From Acidobacteriota bacterium (GTDB lineage: Bacteria; Acidobacteriota; Terriglobia; Acidiferrales; UBA7541): a stretch of DNA of 33,116 nucleotides. Positions 17,001-24,803 of the stretch are shown one piece after another. A program made the translations under genes and the position numbers. Positions within the stretch are counted from its first letter, which is position 1; every line of letters starts with the position of its first letter. Below the pieces are notes generated by a model. The model had not been told where the DNA came from. It ran no database searches and saw only the letters and a program-made list of their open reading frames with translations. The DNA lies in contig QHYI01000142.1 of assembly GCA_003223245.1 (NCBI GenBank), positions 1 to 33,116 of the forward strand. Reading direction: 5' to 3'.

Positions 17001-17305
17001 CGTGTGATTTGCCTCGCGTGCCGGACGGGCAATACACGCGGGTAGCCGGATGCGTAATCGCTCGGCAGCGGCCGGGAACGGCGAAGGGCTTCGTCTTCTT
17101 GAGTCTGGAAGATGAGACAGGAATTTCGAACGTGATTGTGAATCCTGACCTTTACGAGAAATACCGCGTGGTGATCAACCGTGAGAAATTCCTCCGCGTG
17201 GAAGGCATCCTGCAGAATCAGGATCACACTATATCCATCAAGGCTTTCCGAGTGCTACCGATCTCCATCAGCGCTGCGGAGACACGCTCTCACGATTTTC
17301 GTTAA
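14096..17305 (+). CDS. dnaE2: DnaE2, error-prone DNA polymerase III alpha subunit
   Basis: The 1069-residue length is normal for DnaE2. The TTG start (14096) overlaps the imuB stop. Domains in order are a PHP domain (YVELHCASAFSFLGGASRPE at the N-terminus), the palm with catalytic Asp408 and Asp410 (PDIDLDLPSGDQREKAIQYV) and the third acid near Asp561 (IIKIDLLGLGMM), fingers (RPGPIVGKMMHPYMRRRQGK, FPESHAASFALIAYASAYLK), a helix-hairpin-helix region and a C-terminal OB fold (RVAGCVIARQRPGTAKGFVF). It is the polymerase that performs lesion bypass with ImuA and ImuB under SOS control. The gene is intact and ends the cassette; no clear terminator follows. Confidence 0.95.
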   Translation: MKYVELHCASAFSFLGGASRPEDLVSRAKELDLPAIALVDRDGVYGAPRFHMATKSVGIQPHVGAEISVEGFGNLARPPSWIPNSFPARPVRLPLLVKSRTGYQNLCRLMTRYKLREKEKGTGTATLDEVAEHAEGLVCLTGGEEGVLAASLSNKGFEDARKDIELLTTIFGRKNVYVELQRHCDVVEERRNQAAVRLAETLGLPLLATNGVRYATAAEREILDVFTCIRNHCKLETAGRLLERNDERHLRSTEEMVQLFSDLPEAIQNTSELSARLQYTLADLGYEFPRYPVPEGETMDSFLRKRTEEGFQNRYSAKRDDDLFERAKRQVERELALIEKLHLAGYFLIVWDIIRFCREQKILVQGRGSAANSAVCYSLGITAVDPVGMKLLFERFLSEERGEWPDIDLDLPSGDQREKAIQYVYQRYGQLGAAMTANVITYRDRSAAREVGKALGFDQDTLDRLSSVVNSGEWLGPSDNFENHFQQVGFDMNHPRVQKYWQLCERIQDLPRHLGQHSGGMVVCQGQLDSVVPLEPATMPGRVVVQWDKDDCADLRIIKIDLLGLGMMAVLEDCLDLIPKHYGKPIDLAQLPPDDPPVYETLRKADTVGMFQVESRAQMSSLPRNAPAKFYDLVVQVAIIRPGPIVGKMMHPYMRRRQGKEPVTYAHPSLEPVLERTLGVPLFQEQLLRMAMIAANFTGGEAEELRRAMGFKRSEERMHKIEAKLRSGMTKNGFRRETQEEIITQITSFARYGFPESHAASFALIAYASAYLKQHYLAAFTAALLNNQPMGFYSPAVLVHDAQLHGLRVKPINALNSEWNCTIEHTTKGDKDIPCLRLGFRYVRGLRQTAADKIVSERQKRPFEGIDDLVRRVPELQKAELVTLSEIGALNSLGRGVHRRTALWQVERAARLAGPLLDAIPEQMELSPLRQMTDEERLVADFHGSGMSTGPHPMTYCREALSKLQVKRACDLPRVPDGQYTRVAGCVIARQRPGTAKGFVFLSLEDETGISNVIVNPDLYEKYRVVINREKFLRVEGILQNQDHTISIKAFRVLPISISAAETRSHDFR

Positions 17306-17346
17306 TCTCCGGCCGCGTCGGAACAGAGATAAACTACAACATGCAA

Positions 17347-17635
17347 TTACCCTTTCCGTCGCGACGACGAATTCACCGTTAAGGCGAGGGCGCCAAGAAT
17401 GAAAATCAGCGGCAGCACTGGGTAGCCCCACCCGCGACATGTTCGGTTCTTTGATCCGCAGGGCGATCAGGCGGCGGTTTGCGCCGCGTAGAAGATCCAC
17501 ACCAGGGAAAACGTAGAGGTTAGACAGATCGTCAAAGGTTCCTGTTAGCGCAAGAGCGGAAGCGAGGATTCCCTGAAAGACAAGCGCATTCGGGAGCACA
17601 TAGAAGGGCATTGTCGTTCGCCCGATTGCAACAAC
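17347..17635 (-). pseudogene. APC-type amino-acid permease remnant, C-terminal end
   Basis: On the minus strand one frame reads MPFYVLPNALVFQGILASAL, ALTGTFDDLSNLYVF and later RLIALRIKEPNMSR. A second frame, after an indel near 17430, reads WGYPVLPLIFILGALALTVN then SSSRRKG and stop (17347-17349). These are the last helices of amino-acid/polyamine APC transporters. The segment between VF and RLIAL (normally WIFFALT.VA) is scrambled, and everything upstream of about 17635 is missing. It is a short dead fragment between the mutasome cassette and the sedolisin fusion gene. Confidence 0.7.
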
Positions 17636-17755
17636 AGCTGTTGTAATGACTAATCGTATTGAGGCGGTCTTGGCTTTGGATTAAAGGGATCCTGCCTCAA
17701 CTGTTTAATGGCACAGGAGGAATCGTCGAGCCGCCTCGCATGGTTGCTTGTTCCT

Positions 17756-20700
17756 TTACGCTAGTACGTCCGCTATCTTATCGCGCAATTCCTTTTCTGC
17801 TGCGAGTGCACTGACGTAGCCGAGGTTGCGATAGTTCTCGAATCGCTCTTCGTCGAACCACTGGTCCGCAGTGGAATCATGAGGGAAGGATCGATTGACT
17901 CTGGAGTATTGGAGCAAATCCTCCGGGTCGTCCCCTTTCAGCGCCGGCTTGAAATACAGAAGCATGCCGTCATCGCTGTCCTTGCCGGGGGTGTAACGGA
18001 TTCTGCAAAGGTCGAAGTGCTGGCTGACGTGCCCGTTTTGCGGCACGAGGTCCTGGGTCACCCGAGTAATCTCCACGCCAAAATCAACCCGGCAGCGTTC
18101 CATGGCATTGTGAAGATCGGTGAAAGTGTAACCCGAATCGCAGGAGGCGTCGCAAGCAACGATCAGCTTGCACCGGCGGCGCACGAGTTCGTACATCGCC
18201 AGGTTCTCGAAGTGACCGCCGTCAGACAAGTAGACGTAATTACTCTCATCGCTCGCCGCGCCGAAGAGTTCTCGCAAAAGACACAACAAACCCAGATCCG
18301 GGCTGCCTCTCACCCACTTGTCTTTGCCCGGATTTCCAAGCCACCACCCTAGGCGTACGTCAAACAGGGTCATAAGGAACGCAAGAGCCGGTTCAGAATA
18401 AGAGCCCATGTTGGGACTGGCCGCGGCACCGGAGATCGCCATGGCCGTCCCCAAACTCAATCCTTTCTCGGTGCCGGGCTTCTCGACGCCCGCTAATGCC
18501 GTCTCCGAAAACAGGCTTTCCTGCTCGACCCTTCCCGGCAATGGCCGCGTGTACCCTGAATGAGCTGGAGTGAATACAAAGGATCGAGCTTTTCGCGTTT
18601 GTAGCCCGAGCTCATGCCCTCGGGTCACGTTCACGCTGGCGTTCAAGAGCACGACAGGACGCGCTTTGCATTCCGATCCGGAGTTGGTCAAAGGGATTTG
18701 CAACGAGGAAAGCGGCAAATCGTCTTCCGCGGAAAACCCTGTGAATGGTTGTCCCTGTCGACCGGGGACCGACGCGCCGAGGTAACAACGCACAAGCCGA
18801 TTCCGGTATAGCAGGTGCGTCGAGAATGCATTGATGTCCACACGCCAGGATAGCAGTAGCGCCGCTCCAGCGAAGCCTATCCAAGCGAAAGCAACCTTCA
18901 GGTCTACGTAATCGCTGGCCGCGCTAAACGTGAAGGGCTGGCCATGGAACGCGGCCGCCACCAACGCCGAGAGCACAGACAACCCGACCAGCAACCCCAG
19001 GATGAAGATATAGGGAGTCGCCCGCGCCGCCCAGCGAGGTATCTTTTTCTTCAAGGGAGCATCTGGAATCGGTAGTCCAGTTGCCGAACTTCGGCCGAAC
19101 AACACACCGTATGCCGTCGAGGCGACCCACAGGAGCACGCTACCGACGGTGAATCTATAGTGATCCTTGGCGCTCTCTTGAACCACAAACGCGTTCAGCC
19201 AGGCAGGCATATAGGCAACCAGAAGAAACAGTAGTACCCACTCGCATGCGTAGGTGGCCAGCCACCCTCCCAGCCGTGCCCACCATTCCCGGTACGCATC
19301 GATGAGCTGACGGCCCATCAGGCCGACATGCAATGTCCCGGTGACCAGCATGAACAGGACGAGTCCCGGGGCCCCGAAGGTCGCCACTTTCCACACTCCC
19401 ATAACCGCATGGGGAGTTGTTTGTCCATTTACACGCAAGGCGTACGGCAAAAACAGGAGACCGCCGAGTGCCCCGGCAAGAATCGCCGTCGGCAGGATCA
19501 CCCAGGCCGCCGGTCCACCGTCGCAGCTCGGCCACACCAGCAGCCGTGCCAGCCATCGCGCCACGCAGGCAACGGTCCAAAAGGAGCCGTACGCGAGCAA
19601 CCCTATGAACATGGTCCAGACGAGGAGGTAATCGCCGGGCACGTCGTAGCGGAGAATTTGGTCCAGGCCATAACTGAACAACGTCGCTGAGAGAAACAGT
19701 GGAACCAGGATGAACGCTTGGATGGCCCAGGGCCTGGCAATCCAGCAGACCTTTGAGCCCTTTGGTGGGTTTACCCAACAGAGATTCAAGCCCATGCCGA
19801 CCACGCCGAATAGCCCGAAGGCCAAGCCGGCAACCAGCGCCCAGTACTGCGCAAAACCGGTCTCGGTCGGTGTTTTCGCCGTCAGCCAGGCCAAACCATA
19901 TCCCCAATCGTCGAACCTGTCGAGGAAGAGTGGAAGATACACGATGGCTCGCGGCAGCAGCAGCAGACTTAGCAAGGCGAGCAAAAGGATCACCAGGTTC
20001 AAGAGAGTGTTTCGAAGATAGCTGGCTAGGAACGCCCAGAAGTCCGCGCTTAACAGGCCTGTGCGGGGCGTCAGATAGTTGCTGTAATTGCGCAGGAAGC
20101 GAAGTTCGGGGGCTTCGGTTACTTTCTGGGGCACGTAGGCCCCTGGTGTCAGTTTCCTTTCTACCTCCTTGATGCCGATATTCTGGTGGTGCATCCATGC
20201 CATCAGCCAGCTTCCGATGTAGCCGCCTCCGGAAACCGTAGAGAGATAGTCGAATTTCCCTAGCAGGCCGAGCCGCGCAAGTCCCTGAAGAATTCCAAGA
20301 TTAAACGTGGCGCTGCGGATACCGCCCCCGGAAAAAGCCAGCCCGATCAAGCTGTTGGCAGGATCCCAAGTATTCTCATTGGCTTCCAGCCGCTCAGGCC
20401 GACTGGCTCGAATTTGCCGCAGCTCATTGTGCAGGACATGGCTGACCGTAATTCGAGGGACGGTGTCGATTACCGTTTTTTTGTTGGTCTCGGGGAATGC
20501 CAGATCTGTACTCCGCACTCTGGCTCCTGTTTCGACAGGTCCGCTGCGGCCAGCTTGGACGGCATTGGTCAACTGCGGCGACACAAGAGCTGCGATCAAC
20601 CTTTTGCCATCCGGCGTACCAAGCCCCGTACAAGCGTCCCAGCCGGGCCCAGCTTGGTAGCCCCCGTTATTTCCGGCGTCGATGTCGTGAAATGTTGCCT

Positions 20701-22168
20701 CCACGGGAGCCGTGTAGAGCAGCGGGTTAAGGTAGCCGACGGCGTGCCCGGCCTGCTGGTTTAGGAGCGCAATTAACCCTGCCCAGAGGGGAGCGACAGC
20801 GCTTGTACCTCCCACCACGTCCGCCTGGCGGTCCACCACGATCTGGTAGCCGGAATTGGGATCGGCGTCCCCCGCGACATCCGGAACGCCGCGGCCGAGC
20901 ATTCCGTTGGGAGCCTTGGGCACAGCTGCGTTTTGTTGCCAGGAGGGAAGCGCGAATACCTGGCTCACCCCGCCTCCCGTAGCACCTCCTCCGGTTGCGA
21001 GTTCGTTCCAAGCTTCCTCATCGTTGATCTGGTTGCCCGCGGCGTCCAGAATCGTGCCGCCGCAAGCAAGGATAGAAGGACTGGATGAGGGGAAGTCCAC
21101 ATGAAGCTGAGCGTCTGTCGCACCATCGGACGCGCCGTCGTCGCCAGAGGCAGCGCAAATGGTAACACCGAGGGTGGCGGCATCCTGACATGCAGCATCA
21201 AATGCCATCATGGCCTGCTGAGTCCACTCGTTCTCAGGTCCTCCCCAACTGATCGAGATCACCGATGGAGTGTTTGTAGTGTCATGAATCGCCGTGGTGA
21301 GAGCATCGAGAAAACCTTGGTCGGTGTTCGGCGCGAAATACACCGCGATACTGGCGCCCGGCGCCACAGCGCCTGCAACTTCGATATCGAGCGCCACCTC
21401 GCCGTCGGCGCTGTTGGGATCTCCGGTGGGCGCATTTGCACCACCATCCACGGACACCGCACTCACTTTCGGCGCGGTGATTCCAAGGTTTCCAAAGAAA
21501 GCATTCAGATCGTTGGGGTTGTAGCCGCCGCCAAGCTCCAGGATGCCGATACACTGGCCCGCGCCTTGCACACTTGCAGGAAAGTTGTAGGCCTGCGCAA
21601 CCTGTGTCGGAGTATAGGATGTCCCTCCGAGGCGCGGCTGCCTTCCGCCCGAATGGCGTTGTCTGCGCCGGAAATGCGGTTGCGCCTGGTTTCGATTGTC
21701 CAGCCCAAAAACACCCTCGATTACGGCCGCAAGATCGGCCGGGATTTTCAGTCGTCCAGTTCGCCCCCGATACTCGCCGCGAGGATGCCGGTAACGAATG
21801 AGTTCGACCTCAAAAGCGCGGCTGAAGGCGCTCACTGGCCCAGTGAGTATGATCGAGCGCCGCGGAATGCTCTCACTTTTCACCCCGAGGCCGCTCCCCT
21901 CCGCGAATGTACGGATGCGCGCGAGATCCTCGGCGAGAGCACCGTGTGCGGCTGCAAATTCTTCGCGGGTCAAATGACGCCGCTCTGCGATCGGCGTCCT
22001 GCCGAGTTCTTCGATGAGCGGAAATCGCCCTGACGTTTTCGAACCGCGGCGAACCACAATGGTGACGTCTATGATTTCGTTCGAGTCAGCCGGCCCGGCG
22101 GTTACAGCACCGGCAAGAGCCGTCCGCTCGCTGCTAGGCAATTCTATTTTGGGGTTATTCGTAGCCAT
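17756..22168 (-). CDS. Sedolisin (S53) protease fused to a polytopic patatin-like phospholipase
   Basis: I take ATG 22168 as start, because AAGGAGGGGG lies just before it; an upstream ATG at 22225 has no such site. The 1470 residues hold two enzymes. Residues ~30-160 are a kumamolisin-type prodomain and ~185-530 the S53 catalytic domain: Glu257 and Asp261 (ADGEVALDIEVAG), Asp343 (SGDDGAS) and Ser456 (GGTSAVAPLW). After a ~70-residue linker comes a patatin domain: LAFSGGGIRSATFNLGILQG (609-628), nucleophile region YLSTVSGGGYIG (Ser646) and, much later, the dyad Asp1316 (LSDGGHFENLA). Between these patatin halves, ~705-1110, are about ten membrane segments. No signal peptide is visible. All catalytic residues are present in both parts. 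Expected role: membrane-bound lipid acyl hydrolase carrying an acid-type serine-carboxyl peptidase. The biological purpose is unknown. Confidence 0.88.
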   Translation of the reverse strand: MATNNPKIELPSSERTALAGAVTAGPADSNEIIDVTIVVRRGSKTSGRFPLIEELGRTPIAERRHLTREEFAAAHGALAEDLARIRTFAEGSGLGVKSESIPRRSIILTGPVSAFSRAFEVELIRYRHPRGEYRGRTGRLKIPADLAAVIEGVFGLDNRNQAQPHFRRRQRHSGGRQPRLGGTSYTPTQVAQAYNFPASVQGAGQCIGILELGGGYNPNDLNAFFGNLGITAPKVSAVSVDGGANAPTGDPNSADGEVALDIEVAGAVAPGASIAVYFAPNTDQGFLDALTTAIHDTTNTPSVISISWGGPENEWTQQAMMAFDAACQDAATLGVTICAASGDDGASDGATDAQLHVDFPSSSPSILACGGTILDAAGNQINDEEAWNELATGGGATGGGVSQVFALPSWQQNAAVPKAPNGMLGRGVPDVAGDADPNSGYQIVVDRQADVVGGTSAVAPLWAGLIALLNQQAGHAVGYLNPLLYTAPVEATFHDIDAGNNGGYQAGPGWDACTGLGTPDGKRLIAALVSPQLTNAVQAGRSGPVETGARVRSTDLAFPETNKKTVIDTVPRITVSHVLHNELRQIRASRPERLEANENTWDPANSLIGLAFSGGGIRSATFNLGILQGLARLGLLGKFDYLSTVSGGGYIGSWLMAWMHHQNIGIKEVERKLTPGAYVPQKVTEAPELRFLRNYSNYLTPRTGLLSADFWAFLASYLRNTLLNLVILLLALLSLLLLPRAIVYLPLFLDRFDDWGYGLAWLTAKTPTETGFAQYWALVAGLAFGLFGVVGMGLNLCWVNPPKGSKVCWIARPWAIQAFILVPLFLSATLFSYGLDQILRYDVPGDYLLVWTMFIGLLAYGSFWTVACVARWLARLLVWPSCDGGPAAWVILPTAILAGALGGLLFLPYALRVNGQTTPHAVMGVWKVATFGAPGLVLFMLVTGTLHVGLMGRQLIDAYREWWARLGGWLATYACEWVLLFLLVAYMPAWLNAFVVQESAKDHYRFTVGSVLLWVASTAYGVLFGRSSATGLPIPDAPLKKKIPRWAARATPYIFILGLLVGLSVLSALVAAAFHGQPFTFSAASDYVDLKVAFAWIGFAGAALLLSWRVDINAFSTHLLYRNRLVRCYLGASVPGRQGQPFTGFSAEDDLPLSSLQIPLTNSGSECKARPVVLLNASVNVTRGHELGLQTRKARSFVFTPAHSGYTRPLPGRVEQESLFSETALAGVEKPGTEKGLSLGTAMAISGAAASPNMGSYSEPALAFLMTLFDVRLGWWLGNPGKDKWVRGSPDLGLLCLLRELFGAASDESNYVYLSDGGHFENLAMYELVRRRCKLIVACDASCDSGYTFTDLHNAMERCRVDFGVEITRVTQDLVPQNGHVSQHFDLCRIRYTPGKDSDDGMLLYFKPALKGDDPEDLLQYSRVNRSFPHDSTADQWFDEERFENYRNLGYVSALAAEKELRDKIADVLA

Positions 22169-22672
22169 GACCCCCTCCTTAATCCACGTGTCTCTCCAGA
22201 AAGCACAACCTCCGATCCCCGGCATGCCTATCGAATGTTCGTGCCGCTGCCTCTTGATGCGCGACGGTCACCCCACTCTTGACGAACATCCGACCGTCAG
22301 GCCTGCGTTGGCATCTTTGAAGAAATACTTTGCGCCCCGCGTTGAAAAACGGCTAAACAAGTGGGATGAGGAAACACCTGCAGCAAACTTCCATTTGAAG
22401 TATGTTGGGCAGCTCCTTGGGCCGGCGCATTGAATGACAGGTTCGGATGGTTAGATACGCCCAGGAAGCTTGGGAGTCAATCGTAAATATCCTTCCGGTT
22501 GTTTAGACCGTTAGACCTTACCGAAGCGTCGCTATCGATTAGCGCCGCCCGTGAAGCGCGGGCTTGCACGGAAATCTTTCAGGAGCTTGCATGAGCTAAG
22601 CGCGGCGAAGGGAGATTTTTCTGAATCGGCGCGCGTATGGTCACTTCGATCGTATCTTATTCGTATCTTTCC

Positions 22673-22701
22673 TTGACATTTACTTCTTTTGAAGCTACAA
22701 A
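22673..22701 (+). promoter_or_regulatory. Sigma-70-type promoter upstream of the SH3b gene
   Basis: TTGACA (22673-22678), a 17-bp spacer and TACAAA (22696-22701, four of six) lie in an AT-richer patch. Transcription would begin near 22708, leaving a ~335-base GC-rich leader before the start codon at 23046. The region 22226-22670 holds nothing I can identify. Confidence 0.45.
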
Positions 22702-23045
22702 ACACTAACCAACAATACAATTAGGCAAGCCAGCCCGGCGTCAATGACAAAACTGCAGTGCTTTGGCCCTGGGGATTCGCCCGAGCGATCGGGATAAGGG
22801 CGGACCGGCAAGTGCGGGAGCCGCGACGCCGAAGCGCAGTAACCGTGTGGCCGCCATTCCGACCAGCCGGGAAGGGGCACCCAGGGGTGTCAAGCTTCGG
22901 CAAGTGCCCATAACAGCTAGGTGGGCTTGCTGACGGAGTTGCGCTACGGGCCGCACAGGCAGTGCCGGCAATAGAGCAAGCGCCCGGCCCGGAGAAACCT
23001 CGTGCTCAAAATCGGCTCTGTCGAACACGCACTCGGGAGGAAACC

Positions 23046-23771
23046 ATGAAAGCCACTCTCAGGAGCATCACGCTAGGAACCTTGTGGCTGGTTTATTGCT
23101 CGGGCTGGGCCTGGGCTCAGGAAGGGACCGCAAAACGCAACCTCGTCGTTCGTCGCGATCCGTCAAAATCCAGCCCGATTCTCGATCACGTTGCCAAAGA
23201 TGACAGATTAATGCTGCTGCAGGCAACGGCGGACAACGGCTACTACAACGTTAAGACGGAACACGATCTGATTGGTTGGGTGCTGGCGAACTCTGTCAAC
23301 GTTTCGCCAACCCCAGTCACTGCGCCAACCCCGCCCACGCAACCTCCGCCGAGCGGCCAATGTGACGACACCCTGTGGAGTCACGTGTACCACTCGTATC
23401 GTCTCATCGTTCTTCAGAAGTGCATTTCTGTAACGGGAACCATCGTGGACGCGAGCAACGGCAAAGAGCCTGATGGTGTCCGTCACGAAGCGGACGGGGA
23501 CACTCATGGATGGCTGAAGGTGGACTCCCAATTCCAGAATCTGCTCAACGCCGGAAACAATAGCAACGAGGGCGGAAACCTAGTATTCGAAATCATCTGC
23601 AAATATCACGTGAAGCAGGCGGATGCCAAGGCAGCATGCAGCAACTACCAAAATCAGGTCAATCTTCCGCCGGTGGGATCGCATGTTCGCGTCGTGGGAG
23701 TCTACGTGCAAGATACTTTCCATGCGCAGTGGATGGAGATTCATCCCGTAACTAGCATTGCTATCGAGTGA
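23046..23771 (+). CDS. Secreted SH3b-domain protein with an uncharacterised C-terminal domain
   Basis: The start at ATG 23046 follows GGGAGG (23035-23040) and opens a clear signal peptide (MKATLRSITLGTLWLVYCSG then WAWA-Q), so the longer frame from 22962 is rejected. The mature protein of the 241-residue product begins with a bacterial SH3 fold (about 25-85: RNLVVRRDPSKSSPILDHVA, GYYNVKTEHDLIGWVLANSV). A Pro/Thr-rich linker (PTPVTAPTPPTQPPP) leads to a domain with four Cys residues (CDDTLWSHVYHSYRLIVLQK, EIICKYHVKQADAKAAC, VGVYVQDTFHAQWMEIHPV). I have seen this last pattern only in uncharacterised proteins; its motif DTFHAQWMEIHPV suggests a beta-rich, possibly OB-like fold. Likely cell-wall or surface associated. 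Confidence 0.75.
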   Translation: MKATLRSITLGTLWLVYCSGWAWAQEGTAKRNLVVRRDPSKSSPILDHVAKDDRLMLLQATADNGYYNVKTEHDLIGWVLANSVNVSPTPVTAPTPPTQPPPSGQCDDTLWSHVYHSYRLIVLQKCISVTGTIVDASNGKEPDGVRHEADGDTHGWLKVDSQFQNLLNAGNNSNEGGNLVFEIICKYHVKQADAKAACSNYQNQVNLPPVGSHVRVVGVYVQDTFHAQWMEIHPVTSIAIE

Positions 23772-23979
23772 ATCCGACGAGACCGACGGAGCTCAAGTGG
23801 CGGCGTCAACGATGCGTTGTACTGTGAGGATATCAGCACGCGTGCCAAGTCCTCTCTTTTTTTTTCGTGAGCACTCCAGAGCTCTGGCTGCTGCTCCGGA
23901 TCGAAACAAGTCCCATGGATTCTGACTTGCCGGCAGCCATTGCCGCCAAGTGGCAGGAACCCTTGCTAAAGGAAACAAA

Positions 23980-23993
23980 CTTGACATGTCAAG
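23980..23993. promoter_or_regulatory. Perfect palindrome CTTGACATGTCAAG, vapBC operator candidate
   Basis: This 14-bp perfect palindrome contains a -35-like TTGACA. Its right part ACATGTCAA recurs 30 bp downstream (24014-24022), overlapping the antitoxin start codon. Paired sites about three helical turns apart suit cooperative autorepression by a VapB-VapC complex. Confidence 0.55.
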
Positions 23994-24015
23994 AGCATGA
24001 AAGCATGCTTATAAC

Positions 24016-24246
24016 ATGTCAAAGATGATTCAAGTCCGTAATGTTCCCGACGCTTTGCACCGGGGCTTGAAAGCTCGCGCTGCCATGGCGGGCATGTCTC
24101 TTTCGGACTACCTTTTAGCGGAGATCAAGGAAATCGCTGAGAGGCCCACACTCTCGGAATTGCGTGAGCGTCTGCATAAGCGCAGGCGAGTTTCAGCAGA
24201 GATTGACACCGCCCTCTTGGTACGAGAAGAGCGCGAAGCACGATGA
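24016..24246 (+). CDS. VapB/FitA-type ribbon-helix-helix antitoxin
   Basis: This 76-residue protein begins MIQVRNVPDALHRGLKARAA, then MAGMSLSDYLLAEI, the FitA/VapB-type RHH DNA-binding fold, and ends in a charged helix (LRERLHKRRRVS) that would embrace the toxin. ATG 24016 (MSK...) or ATG 24025 may be the start; neither has a strong ribosome binding site, and the operator repeat overlaps the first. Its stop overlaps the toxin ATG (ATGA), typical of co-translated toxin-antitoxin pairs. Confidence 0.85.
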   Translation: MSKMIQVRNVPDALHRGLKARAAMAGMSLSDYLLAEIKEIAERPTLSELRERLHKRRRVSAEIDTALLVREEREAR

Positions 24247-24635
24247 TTGTCCTGGATGCCTCGGCCGCGGTTGATTGGCTTCTTCAGACGTCTGCCGGGC
24301 GAAGCATTGAGAGCCGAATTTACTCGCGAAATGAGACCCTGCATGCTCCTCACCTCCTCGATCTTGAGGTTGTCCAAGTATTGCGACGTCTGGCCCGCCA
24401 AGGGGTCGTCCCCGCACGCCGCGCTGGCGAGGCCGTGCAGGATTTGTTAGATCTACGCATGACTCGCTATCCCCACACCGTGCTCGTGCCCCAGATTTGG
24501 CAATTGCGTCACAATTTTTCGGCCTATGATGCCGCATACATTGTGCTTGCGGAAAAGCTCGGAGCTGCATTAATCACGCGGGACAGTCAACTGGCTTCTG
24601 CTTCGAGCCACACTGCAACCATCGAGCTGTTTTAG
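24243..24635 (+). CDS. vapC: VapC-type PIN-domain ribonuclease toxin
   Basis: This 130-residue protein has the four PIN acids: Asp5 (MIVLDASAAVDWLL), Glu42 (LLDLEVVQVLRRL), Asp96 (SAYDAAYIVLAEKLGAAL) and Asp114 (LITRDSQLA). VapC toxins are Mg-dependent RNases that cleave tRNA or rRNA and stop translation until bound by VapB. The full length and intact catalytic set suggest an active toxin, unlike the dead BrnTA pair in the same window. Downstream, 24636-24803 holds nothing evident. Confidence 0.9.
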   Translation: MIVLDASAAVDWLLQTSAGRSIESRIYSRNETLHAPHLLDLEVVQVLRRLARQGVVPARRAGEAVQDLLDLRMTRYPHTVLVPQIWQLRHNFSAYDAAYIVLAEKLGAALITRDSQLASASSHTATIELF

Positions 24636-24803
24636 TTCGACGGCAATTCTTTTACCGCCCGCAGTGCATATCCTCTATTATCCGAGGCATTCCCTCTGAA
24701 TCGTCATCCTTCGGCATCTCGAGACCCACGGCGAAGCATTCGGGCCATGCCGCACATCCCTGCGGCACGTCGAAAAGCCGTGAATTTCGCCCCGATCGGG
24801 GAA

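Noticed and set aside
22166-22225. Upstream ATG (22225) for the sedolisin-patatin gene
   Set aside because: The ATG at 22168 has a near-perfect ribosome binding site; the extra 19 residues are Cys/Trp-containing and unlike family N-termini.
22224-22433. 69-codon frame divergent from the sedolisin fusion
   Set aside because: No ribosome binding site or recognisable family; it may be chance.
23836-23869. GCACGCGTGC palindrome followed by a run of T, possible terminator
   Set aside because: The palindrome leaves no loop and an 11-base gap separates it from the T-run, so an intrinsic terminator is not supported.
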